Below, in pieces: positions 35,368 through 43,939 of a stretch of DNA of 64,000 nt; within the stretch, counting starts at the first letter, position 1, and every line of letters begins with the position of its first letter. The stretch spans positions 2,666,001-2,730,000 of the forward strand of contig NZ_OZ242344.1 in the NCBI RefSeq assembly GCF_965208485.1. Direction: 5' to 3'. The DNA is from Poriferisodalis sp965208485 (GTDB lineage: Bacteria > Actinomycetota > Acidimicrobiia > Acidimicrobiales > Poriferisodalaceae). A program made the translations under genes and the position numbers. The notes below the pieces were generated by a model. The model was not told where the DNA came from, searched no databases, and saw only the letters and a list, made by a program, of their open reading frames with translations.

Positions 35368-38300
35368 CTACCCCAGGTCAGCGGAATCAGCCGACGCGGC
35401 CGTGCCCCATAGGGTTCCCGAAGCTGGGCTTTGCACAGATGGCACTGGGCGGCGGCGGGGACTGGGTCGCCGTGGGGATGCCGGGCGCTTGGCCTCGGCG
35501 AGGCCGGCTCGAGCTTCCTCGGCGGCGCGTTCACCGTTGAGCTCAAGGAGGCGGGCGAGCACCTCGTCGCGGATGTCGTCGGGCCAGCGGTAGCGGTAGG
35601 GCTTCCTCTTGTTGCCCCACGTCTCCTCGTCGATCTCGTAGTCGAGCAGGAACTCGCAGTCCGTGGGGATGTCGGTCCAGCCGTAAGCGTCCAAGACAGC
35701 CCTGTCCATGGCGGCATGCAGGCGGCGCAGTTCGGCGACGTCGGATGCGTCTTCGTAGGGGTCGTGGAAACGGTTGTAGGTTTTCGTCATCCCCTCGTCG
35801 TTCCGAACCATGAGTTCTGCGCGGGCCTCGTAGTACAACTGACCAGCTTGCTCCAGGCTCGCAAGGTTCTGCCAATTCTCAGGAAACGGAAATGTCTCAA
35901 AACAGTCGGATACTGTATACCTTAGGCCATCACCGAGCGTCGAACCAAAGAACCGCACCCACACCTCATGAGGTCGCGTCTGCAAGGCACAGAATGCAGC
36001 ATACATCGCCAGCTGATAGACATTGAGAGCATGAGAATAGACCATTTCTGAGGACAGAAACGCGAACTGTAGATGCTGACTAGTCTGCGCGTTCACTAAT
36101 ACTCGATCCAAGTCCGCTATTGACGCATACAAGTCCGGCCTCAGGCGCTCAAAGTGCCACCACTTTGCCGTGGAGTGGCTACCTCTTGTGCCCTTGACTT
36201 TCGCCTCTACAATAGCCAACAGATCCGGCCAGTCCGCCGCCACTGGTTTCGCATAATCTGCCGCGACGGTGCGTTCGGCGGGCTCTATTCGCACTCTGTC
36301 AATGTCAGAGGCATGCTGAGATCTCTGACCATCCACTCGTGCTAGTGGGAAGTCTCGAAAGTTAATGACATAACGGTGAAAGCCGTGCATCGGGTCGCTA
36401 TTTACTTCTTCACCACCAATATAAGGTTGGATTATATCGCCATTTCTCGGATCTGCTTCAATCAGCCGCTGCATGGTTGCGAGCGGCGACGCTACTCCAT
36501 CGCCATCGCTATCGTCGAAGGTGAATCCCATCCCAAGAACGATGCTTCCTTGGAAGCTCATGCCTGAGTTGGCTGACAGGCGAGGCGGATCCTCGTGGCG
36601 ATTACCCTGAAAGAGGAAGGCGTTAATGGCTTCGACGAAATGACCGTCAAGCTGTCTAGCTATGGTAATGTAGCCCTTGTGTACATGAACGAAACTGACG
36701 ATCACCGCCGCGGTGCCGGGCCATCTAAATCTACGTCGCGCGTTATAGATTTCACCGCCGTTCGTACAAATCCAGCGCAGTCCGCTAAACCGAGTGTCGC
36801 CCTGCGCGATGGTATTCGTAGCGATTAGTCCGAACGTTCCGTGGATTCGAATCAGCTCGAAGGATTGCCTGAAGAAGTGTGCGACTAGGTCGGCGGCTCC
36901 GTGGGTCTCAGTATTGGCTTCCTTAAGCCAGACGGGGTAGTTATCAACGTTGGACGAGGCGATGGTGTTCTTGCCTGCGAAGGGGGGGTTGCCGATTACA
37001 GTGTCGAAGCCGGGGTTCTCTCGGTCGAAGACTTCTGGGAACTCGATTGGCCAATGGAACGGAGCTAACGGCGGATCAGAGTAGCGGAGAACGTTGAGCC
37101 ACTGGCTGTAGCTGCCTGCTTCATCGTCGATGACTTTGTTAGCGAACTCCTTACGGCCAGTCTCCCGTTCCCTGGGCTTGGGTTTGTCGAAGAAGGCTGC
37201 GACTACCAGGTCTCCGAGGAGCCGAATGGCTGCGGTCTCGGACTGGGCTTCGTCCCACAGGTCACGCAGTTCGCGTTCGGACACAGAGTCGTCAGCCTCG
37301 CGGATTTGCTGGCGCAATTCGGCTGCACGGTCCAGATGCTCGCGGCCACGCAGTGCTTCGAAACCATCCTCGAAGTTCGGCGCGTCGCCCTTCCAGTGGA
37401 AGGCCTGGATCTGCGGGAGCGACAGGCCCACCAGCGAATCGCCATGGCGTAGGGCATGGTCGAGAAACGTCAGCGGGTGCTCTTTGGCGAGAGTAGTGAG
37501 CCAGAGTGACAGCTTGGCTAGGTCGACTGCCTTGGGATTGCGGTCGACCCCATACAGACAGCGCTGGGCCACGAGACGGCGTGCGTAGATCGTCACGTCG
37601 TCGTCCGGCGGGATGTTCGGCACGGCATCGTGAGCGTGCCACGACTCGATCAGCGCGTCGGCCAGTTGGCGGCACGCCTCCACCAAGAAGGCACCAGAGC
37701 CCATCGCCGGATCGCACACCTTGAGATCGAGGACCTGCTCAGGACTAAGCGGGCCACCGGTCTCGTCCTGAAGGCGGTTGAAAATCGGTTCCAGCGCAAC
37801 GCGCACAATCGGTTCCGTGAGTTCGCGGGGCGTGTAATGCGAGCCGGAGCGGCGGCGTTCCTCGCTGGGCTGTAGCACCATCGCGCCGGCGGGAATGAGG
37901 TCGGGGGTCGCGTTCTTGTCGATTACCGACACCAAGGCGGCGTGCAGGTCACTCACGGTGCCACCCGATTGCGGGTCGATCTGCTTGACGGACTTGTTGA
38001 CGCCAGCTGTGATTTTGCGGTCGGTGCGGTCACGGAGCCACTTGGCTCGCTGAGCCGGGGCTTCTGTCAGCAACTCTTCGAGGTTGATGGTGGCCGGAGC
38101 ACCGTGCCTCTTGGCGGCCTTGATCGCAGCGCTGCGGCCGCCGGCGGTTTCGAGGCGGAAGCCCATCATGGTCTCGTAGACCGACCCGATGTGCTCCACG
38201 TCCAGCGCCCGATAGGAGATGCGTTCGGCATCGAGCACGATCAGCTTCTCGAGCACCCGGTGGATCGTGCCGTCGGGTACCAAGGGTGAGTCGACCCGCT

Positions 38301-39582
38301 CGTGCGTCTGGCGCGCATTGCCGTGCGCCCCGCCGCGCCCCTCCAGGAACGGGTAGCTGTCGGGGTGGAACAGGTCGCCGTGGCGGGGAGCCAGGTGCAT
38401 GTTCGGGCCTTCGGCGCCGTCGTGGACCATGCGCCACAACGCGAGCAACTGCGCATAGGCGCCGAAGCGCTGGTCCATGGTGTCGGGATGCAGCGCTGCA
38501 TCCTCTCGGAGCCGCTCGTACAGGCCCGACACTGAGTAGGCGCCCAAGAACATCTCGTCCTGCGGCAGCATGTCGCGCTCCTCGGCGTAGAGCAGGAACA
38601 CCAGGCGGAGTACCACCGTGAGCAAGCCCCTGTAGATCTCGTCGGGTTCGTCCCGGAGCTCGTGATGTAGTAGTTCGCCTCGCGTAGAGTCGTGAGCTGC
38701 CTGAAAGCCGCGCAGCAGCTCATACAGGGCGTGCAGCACCTGCTCGGCTAGGCGCTCGCTGACCTCGTTCTGGAACTTGCGGCTCTCGCGCAGCAGCGCG
38801 GCGAGGCGCTTGTCGGCGGGCACGGCAAGCAGACGGGTCTCGCTCAGCAACTCGCGCATGGCCGAGCAGATCGGCCGGCCCGCCGTCTGGAGCATGTCCG
38901 TGACCCTGAAGTCCAGCCAGCCGGAACTCTCGCCCGCGGGCGCGGAGACGAGCCGCAGCGCCACACCGTTGAAGACCAGCCCTACCGGAGTGCGCGTGTG
39001 GCGCAGCAGACGCTCTATGCGTCCGTGGGCTGAGAGCCCGGAACCGTCCGCCGACGTGGCATCGAAGCTCTCCCGGGGATCGATGACCGTGACCAACAGT
39101 TGCCACGGCGACGGTTCATCCTTCGACGCGCTCGCCCCGGCTGCGTCGGATCGAGGCGTCATGGCGGGAATGCCGTCGTCCGAGTCCGGCGCGGAGGCCG
39201 CTGCCGGCGCTGTTTTCAATGCCTCAGCGCGAACCGCGAAGTCCGGGCCGAGAACATGGCCAGTCTCCGGCAGTTCGACCAGCAGATCGGCGGGCATCGG
39301 CGCCTCGGGCGTGCCTGCGTATCCCTTTGGCGAGAAACTCCAGTCCAGCACCGTCTCAGCGAACGTCTTGAAGTCGGCCAACCGTGGCCCCGACTCCGCC
39401 AACGATTCGGCATCGGCCTCGTCCGGGACGCAGGTGCGCAGCAGGCGCTGCCCTTCAGTGTCGCGGCGGTTCAAGATCACCCCGGCGCGTACCAGTGCCG
39501 GAGCGGAAACCACCAGGCCGATGGGCCTGACGAACCCGAGCCATTCCAAGTGTGCGGCGATGTGCGGATCGAGCTTCGCCAT
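35368..39582 (-). CDS. drmMI: DISARM class 1 adenine methyltransferase DrmMI
   Basis: Protein of 1404 aa from ATG 39582, which overlaps the drmD stop by one base (TGATG). N6-adenine methyltransferase motifs: SAM-binding DPAMGSGAF near 624 and catalytic NPPF near 865. The N-terminal 600 residues are a type IIG/PglX-like helical and nuclease-like region, and the region after NPPF should hold the target-recognition domain. The DNA for residues about 875-1235 (35880-36960) is clearly lower in GC (about 42-50% in sampled lines) than the rest, suggesting an exchanged specificity domain. In DISARM the methylase marks host DNA as self. DrmMI with DrmD defines class 1, versus DrmMII and DrmE in class 2. 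Confidence 0.9.
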   Translation of the reverse strand: MAKLDPHIAAHLEWLGFVRPIGLVVSAPALVRAGVILNRRDTEGQRLLRTCVPDEADAESLAESGPRLADFKTFAETVLDWSFSPKGYAGTPEAPMPADLLVELPETGHVLGPDFAVRAEALKTAPAAASAPDSDDGIPAMTPRSDAAGASASKDEPSPWQLLVTVIDPRESFDATSADGSGLSAHGRIERLLRHTRTPVGLVFNGVALRLVSAPAGESSGWLDFRVTDMLQTAGRPICSAMRELLSETRLLAVPADKRLAALLRESRKFQNEVSERLAEQVLHALYELLRGFQAAHDSTRGELLHHELRDEPDEIYRGLLTVVLRLVFLLYAEERDMLPQDEMFLGAYSVSGLYERLREDAALHPDTMDQRFGAYAQLLALWRMVHDGAEGPNMHLAPRHGDLFHPDSYPFLEGRGGAHGNARQTHERVDSPLVPDGTIHRVLEKLIVLDAERISYRALDVEHIGSVYETMMGFRLETAGGRSAAIKAAKRHGAPATINLEELLTEAPAQRAKWLRDRTDRKITAGVNKSVKQIDPQSGGTVSDLHAALVSVIDKNATPDLIPAGAMVLQPSEERRRSGSHYTPRELTEPIVRVALEPIFNRLQDETGGPLSPEQVLDLKVCDPAMGSGAFLVEACRQLADALIESWHAHDAVPNIPPDDDVTIYARRLVAQRCLYGVDRNPKAVDLAKLSLWLTTLAKEHPLTFLDHALRHGDSLVGLSLPQIQAFHWKGDAPNFEDGFEALRGREHLDRAAELRQQIREADDSVSERELRDLWDEAQSETAAIRLLGDLVVAAFFDKPKPRERETGRKEFANKVIDDEAGSYSQWLNVLRYSDPPLAPFHWPIEFPEVFDRENPGFDTVIGNPPFAGKNTIASSNVDNYPVWLKEANTETHGAADLVAHFFRQSFELIRIHGTFGLIATNTIAQGDTRFSGLRWICTNGGEIYNARRRFRWPGTAAVIVSFVHVHKGYITIARQLDGHFVEAINAFLFQGNRHEDPPRLSANSGMSFQGSIVLGMGFTFDDSDGDGVASPLATMQRLIEADPRNGDIIQPYIGGEEVNSDPMHGFHRYVINFRDFPLARVDGQRSQHASDIDRVRIEPAERTVAADYAKPVAADWPDLLAIVEAKVKGTRGSHSTAKWWHFERLRPDLYASIADLDRVLVNAQTSQHLQFAFLSSEMVYSHALNVYQLAMYAAFCALQTRPHEVWVRFFGSTLGDGLRYTVSDCFETFPFPENWQNLASLEQAGQLYYEARAELMVRNDEGMTKTYNRFHDPYEDASDVAELRRLHAAMDRAVLDAYGWTDIPTDCEFLLDYEIDEETWGNKRKPYRYRWPDDIRDEVLARLLELNGERAAEEARAGLAEAKRPASPRRPSPRRRPVPSVQSPASGTLWGTAASADSADLG

Positions 39583-42500
39583 CAGTTCGTCTCCGGCCAC
39601 AGGTAGACCAGCCCGATCGGCTCGACCCGCTGCACCATCACCTCGTAGAACTCCCGCACACGGGCGGGCTCGCGTGCCAAGTCCTGCTCGAAGCCGTCGA
39701 GCCGCCTGCGCCAGTGTGCAATGTTGGCGTCGAGTTGACGGGTGTCCTCTCGGAGCTGGCGGGCGTCGCTCCCTTGAAAGTCCAACAAGAGCTGGGTGTA
39801 GTCGCGCTGGTGGTGAGCAAGCTCGGCCTCGACTTGGTCGCGGTGCCGCTCGAGTGTCTCGCGCAGCGCCCGTTCTTCGCGCTCGCCGCGCTCAGCCAGC
39901 TGGCGCTTCGCTGTCTCAGCGTGCTCGACGGCTCGCGGCTCAAGCTGCGGACGGAGTTCCTCGATGTCTTGGGCGGCGGCCTCCATAAGGCGGCGCTGGA
40001 CGACCTCATTTGGAACTCGGCCAGCGGCGTGCAGCGATTCCTCCAGCAGGTCCATCGTGTGCATCTCGGCATCTCGGGCGTATGCCTTCAAGGGTTCGCT
40101 GCGCGACGCCGGGTCGCTCCAACGAGCGGCGACCGGCACGATCTCCTCGTGCAGCCGCTCAGCGCCGCGGCCGTAGAGCGACAGCCGTCCCAGCAAGATC
40201 ACTCGCGGAATCGAGTCTCGCGACTGGGCCAGACAGGCTCTCGACAGGTCGTGGTACACGAAGCCCTGAGCACGAAAGCGGGACAGCAGCCGCTGTGCAA
40301 CCCGCTGTTCCAGGTGCAGGTGGACGGTCTCTTCGTCGAGGCGTCCCGCGTCCTCGAATACCACCGGGCGGATCGGCGCCTCGCGGCGCCACTCGGGGAG
40401 ATTCTGGTCGATCTTGCGCGGGACTCGCAGCGAATCGATCGTCGACATCCAGCTCGGGTCGGCGGCGGCTCGCTGCTCCAACGGCGGAAACGTCCACACC
40501 TTGCGGCGCTCGTCGTCGGTGCCCTCCGCCAAGGGCGGCGCACCCAAGAGTTCCAGCGAACAGTCGATGGCGTCGCGGAACGGCTGAGACGAGAATCCCG
40601 CCCACTTGCGAGACCGGTCCAGAAGACTCCTGCACGCTTCAATCTGCGCCTCCAAGGCTTGAGAGCGCTCGCGAGCCAGCTCCAGTTCCTCCGCGGTGGC
40701 CTGCCGTTTGGCGTCATTCAGTGATTCGGCCTCAATCTCGCTTCTGAGGGCATCGGCGTCGCGGTGGCGAATTCCCTCGGACAGCATCCGGCGCTCCACG
40801 GAGTCATCGATCACCTGCGAGAGGCTCCCCAATTCCCGCTTGATGGTCTCCGTCTTGGTGACCAGAACCTCCAGCACCCGGTCCTCAATCCGCTGAGGCA
40901 GAACGAAGTAGTGACAGTTGACCTCTGTCGCGGGTTGCAGCTTGCGGTCGATACGACCGTTGCGCTGCTCGATGCGACCCGGGTTCCACGGCAGGTCGAA
41001 GTGGAACAGATCTGAACAGTGCGCCTGCAGGTTGAGGCCCTCGCGCGCTGCGTCAGTTGCGATGAGGATCCGCAGCGGCTCTTCGGCTGGGTCGGCGTTG
41101 AAGCGACGCTGCACTTCGCGGCGTCGAGCCTTACTTGTGAGGCCGTCGATGACCCCGATGCGTTCGTCGGCCCGTTCGGTGCCTTCGACGGCCTGGTCCA
41201 GGATGGACTTGAGATAGCGCTTGGTTCCCTCGCGGTTCTCAGTGAAGATCAGCACCCGACGGTCGTTCCATGTCGGGGGCAGCCCAGTGGCAGTTCCGCC
41301 GAAGGCGGGCAGCCTCTCGCACTGGTGCTCTCTGATCCAGTCGATGAGGTGGAGCGCCTTGGCATCGGGTATGTGCCTGGCCCCGTCCGCAATCTCCTCC
41401 ATCTGATCGAGGAGCTCCTGCTCGCGGACCCATGCGGCAGTCTCAGGATCGGCAGCCGGGCGCGACGCTGCGTCGATCTGCTCGATCTGCGCGGCTTCGT
41501 CCGCATCAGCCTCTTCGGGGGACAGACCACCACGCTCGTCGTCGGCGTCCGCGGGCTTGAGGAAGCCGAGCGCCTCTTGATCGGCGGCCTCAGGGTGTAG
41601 CGACGCCGCGGACTTCGGCTCGTGAGCCTTGTCCCAATGGCGCTGAACGGTCTGGCGGTGAACCTTGAGACTGCGCGCGAACGCTTCGATCGATGACAAG
41701 AGGCGTTGTTGCAAGCCAACGACCATGAGCCCCGCTGCAAAACGGACCTTGGCCGATTCCGAGGCATAGCGCTGCTCGCGGGCGCTGCGGTACTCGTCGA
41801 GCAGCTTTGACAGCACCAACTCCGGCGCATCGTCGGGCAGACCGTCAATGTCAAGCCGCACCACGTTGCGCTCTGGGAACCCGCCTTGAATCGAGCGAAG
41901 GTCTTCCTTGATGCGGCGGACCATCACCGGCTCCAGATCGGTCTGTGCCCGGACCTTCACGCCGCGGGTGAACCGGTACGGGTCAAGCAACTCCAACAGT
42001 GTGGAGAAGCTGTTGGAGTGGCCGTTGTGGGGCGTGGCCGACAGGAACAGGCGATGCTCGAAGCGGTGCGCGAGGTCGCGCACCGCCTTGGTGATCTTGG
42101 TCTCGATGCCATAGCGGCCGCCCGACGAGGGCGCCGCATGATGCGCCTCGTCGAGGATCAGCAGACTGCCGGGCCGCGACTTGCCGAGCCATTCCCGCAT
42201 TGGGTCGGTGTAGGCGGGGTCGATCAGGAGGTTGTGCGATACCAAGAAGCGGCTGTGGGTGCGCCACGGGTTGACCCCGAAGCCCCGCTCGCGTCGTATC
42301 CGAGATACATAGCCGCGGTCGAGGATCTCAAACACGAGACCGAACCGCTCCTCCATCTCGGTTCGCCACTGTTCCAGCATCGACGGTGGCGCAGCCACAA
42401 CGATTTCCTTCGCCTTACGGCGCAGCAGCAGTTCGCGGGCGATCAGGCCGGCCTCGATGGTCTTGCCCAAGCCTGTGTCATCGGCGATCAGCAAGTTGAC

Positions 42501-42917
42501 TCGCGGCAGCGTCAGCGCCTTGCGCAACGGCTCCATCTGGTAGGCGTCGATGGTGATCCCCGCACGGAACGGCGCTTGAAACAACCGCGGATCGGTCGCG
42601 GTGGTGCAGTTCCAGCGCAGCGTGTTCAAGAATGCTGCGAACAGCCGCGGCGAGTCCAAGCCCTTTGACGCCAAGTCGGCCCAACCCTCGTCAGCAAGTA
42701 TCCACCGATCCGGTTCGTGCTCCCAGAGCACTTCCAGCGACTGGCCTTGGTTGTCGTCGTCGACACATGCCAGGCGCACCTGGGCCGAGGCCTTCGGCCC
42801 GGTCGGATCCACGACTTCCTCGACGATCCATCGTCGAGACCGCACCTGCACCAACTCGCCGACCAAGGGCACCCGTTCCGGCAGTGCAGTTGGCGCAGCG
42901 GCACTGACGGCGACCAT
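39582..42917 (-). CDS. drmD: DISARM class 1 SNF2-like helicase DrmD
   Basis: Protein of 1111 aa. SNF2/RapA-type helicase: Walker A DDTGLGKTIEAG near 146, DEAH box LDEAHHA near 252, motif III LFLSATPHNG near 290, then an insert, motif V ATDAAREGLNLQ near 625 and motif VI GRIEQRNGRIDR near 652. A long C-terminal coiled-coil-like segment (ERGEREERALRETLERHRDQ) follows. It is the first gene of the drm operon, running toward drmMI. DrmD is the class 1 marker of DISARM. The likely promoter is in the 81 bp before its ATG. Confidence 0.92.
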   Translation of the reverse strand: MVAVSAAAPTALPERVPLVGELVQVRSRRWIVEEVVDPTGPKASAQVRLACVDDDNQGQSLEVLWEHEPDRWILADEGWADLASKGLDSPRLFAAFLNTLRWNCTTATDPRLFQAPFRAGITIDAYQMEPLRKALTLPRVNLLIADDTGLGKTIEAGLIARELLLRRKAKEIVVAAPPSMLEQWRTEMEERFGLVFEILDRGYVSRIRRERGFGVNPWRTHSRFLVSHNLLIDPAYTDPMREWLGKSRPGSLLILDEAHHAAPSSGGRYGIETKITKAVRDLAHRFEHRLFLSATPHNGHSNSFSTLLELLDPYRFTRGVKVRAQTDLEPVMVRRIKEDLRSIQGGFPERNVVRLDIDGLPDDAPELVLSKLLDEYRSAREQRYASESAKVRFAAGLMVVGLQQRLLSSIEAFARSLKVHRQTVQRHWDKAHEPKSAASLHPEAADQEALGFLKPADADDERGGLSPEEADADEAAQIEQIDAASRPAADPETAAWVREQELLDQMEEIADGARHIPDAKALHLIDWIREHQCERLPAFGGTATGLPPTWNDRRVLIFTENREGTKRYLKSILDQAVEGTERADERIGVIDGLTSKARRREVQRRFNADPAEEPLRILIATDAAREGLNLQAHCSDLFHFDLPWNPGRIEQRNGRIDRKLQPATEVNCHYFVLPQRIEDRVLEVLVTKTETIKRELGSLSQVIDDSVERRMLSEGIRHRDADALRSEIEAESLNDAKRQATAEELELARERSQALEAQIEACRSLLDRSRKWAGFSSQPFRDAIDCSLELLGAPPLAEGTDDERRKVWTFPPLEQRAAADPSWMSTIDSLRVPRKIDQNLPEWRREAPIRPVVFEDAGRLDEETVHLHLEQRVAQRLLSRFRAQGFVYHDLSRACLAQSRDSIPRVILLGRLSLYGRGAERLHEEIVPVAARWSDPASRSEPLKAYARDAEMHTMDLLEESLHAAGRVPNEVVQRRLMEAAAQDIEELRPQLEPRAVEHAETAKRQLAERGEREERALRETLERHRDQVEAELAHHQRDYTQLLLDFQGSDARQLREDTRQLDANIAHWRRRLDGFEQDLAREPARVREFYEVMVQRVEPIGLVYLWPETN

Positions 42918-42998
42918 GCCAACGAGGCTACGACGGGCCAGGCCAACAGTGCCGACGAATGAGGCAGGGCATGCTGGGTAGTGATAGCTCGATGACGT

Positions 42999-43415
42999 TC
43001 AGAATCCGTGCCAGCCGTCGGTTGCCGCCGATTGACGGATCCACGTTTCCATCTGAGCTGCATCGAACTCATCTTCGCCGATGTCCACCCAGCGCGAATC
43101 AGGGTCCTTGCCCGATCCGGGCGGCGGGGGCACCAGCAATGCCCCGTTCAGGAACGTCACCTTGACGTAGCGGGTGAACGCGTGACAGCTCGCGAACCAC
43201 CCGCGCCCCTCGAGGCCGTAGAAGGGCGAGTTCCAGCGCACCGCTTTGCGCACGTCGGGCACCACATGCTCGATCAGGTCATCGAGCTGGCGTGCGATGA
43301 CACCCTTCCATTCCGGCATCGCCTCGATGTAGGCCTGCACCGGGGCGTCGCCGTCGCCCTTGGGGATCTGCGGGTTGCCGCCCGCAAGCAGCTTCGGCCC
43401 CGGACCGTCCGGCAT
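42999..43415 (-). CDS. DUF1801 (YdhG-like) protein
   Basis: Protein of 138 aa. NPQIPKGDGDAPVQAYIEAM followed by PDVRKAVRWNSPFYG and a buried-strand motif KVTFLNGALL fits DUF1801, whose members may bind small ligands; function is unknown. The ATG at 43415 shares a base with the encoded CCA end of the tRNA-Ala gene, so translation would need a processed tRNA transcript or a later start such as ATG near residue 34. It separates tRNA-Ala from the drm locus. Confidence 0.75.
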   Translation of the reverse strand: MPDGPGPKLLAGGNPQIPKGDGDAPVQAYIEAMPEWKGVIARQLDDLIEHVVPDVRKAVRWNSPFYGLEGRGWFASCHAFTRYVKVTFLNGALLVPPPPGSGKDPDSRWVDIGEDEFDAAQMETWIRQSAATDGWHGF

Positions 43416-43491
43416 GGTGGAGCTGACGGGACTCGAACCCGTGACCCCCTGCTTGCAAAGCAGGTGCTCTTGCCATCTGAGCTACAGCCCC
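43415..43491 (-). tRNA. tRNA-Ala (anticodon TGC)
   Basis: Reads GGGGCTGTAGCTCAG at its 5' end (43491 leftwards), anticodon loop TTTGCAA with TGC at 43457-43455, T-loop TTCGAGT and 3' end CAGCTCCACCA. The acceptor stem has the G3:U70 pair that identifies alanine tRNAs. CCA is encoded. In mycobacteria this gene follows tRNA-Ile directly near gyrA; here it is 8.7 kb away. Confidence 0.97.
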
Positions 43492-43549
43492 GCAGATCGG
43501 AAGCCTGAGGGTACCGGCACGGCGTAAATGCGAACCGCCGGCGGGTGGC

Positions 43550-43849
43550 TCAGCCGGCGGGGTCGCATCCCTCGACGACAACGACCTTCGACTTCACTGC
43601 CCGCGCTCGCAGCTCCGCCAGCGCCGTGTACTCCGCGGATGCGATGAACCCGCGTGCTCGCTCGAGACTCTCGAACTCCATGATCACGAGCCGTTGCGGC
43701 TCCCAGTCGCCTTCAACTGCGTCCAGCTCCCCGCCCCGGGTGACGAAATGGCCGCCATGAGCAGCGACCGCTGCCGGGATCTTCTCGACGAACTCCGCGA
43801 ACGCGGCACCCTCACCGACCTCGGTGTCAATGACGACATAACCCTTCAT
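43550..43849 (-). CDS. DUF1330 protein
   Basis: Protein of 99 aa from ATG 43849 (MKGYVVIDTEV); an in-frame ATG 30 bases upstream adds nothing conserved. KGYVV..T.V, PAAVAAHGGHFVTRGG, EGDWEPQRLVIMEFES and AREFI.SAEY-like segments match DUF1330, a dimeric alpha/beta-barrel family of unknown function. Confidence 0.85.
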   Translation of the reverse strand: MKGYVVIDTEVGEGAAFAEFVEKIPAAVAAHGGHFVTRGGELDAVEGDWEPQRLVIMEFESLERARGFIASAEYTALAELRARAVKSKVVVVEGCDPAG

Positions 43850-43939
43850 TTCAGTGGCTCCCTTCCGGTGCTTCCTCAACCAGCTGCTGACACGCTATTC
43901 GATGTCGTGCTGGCCTGCGATCAGGAAGATGCATCAATG

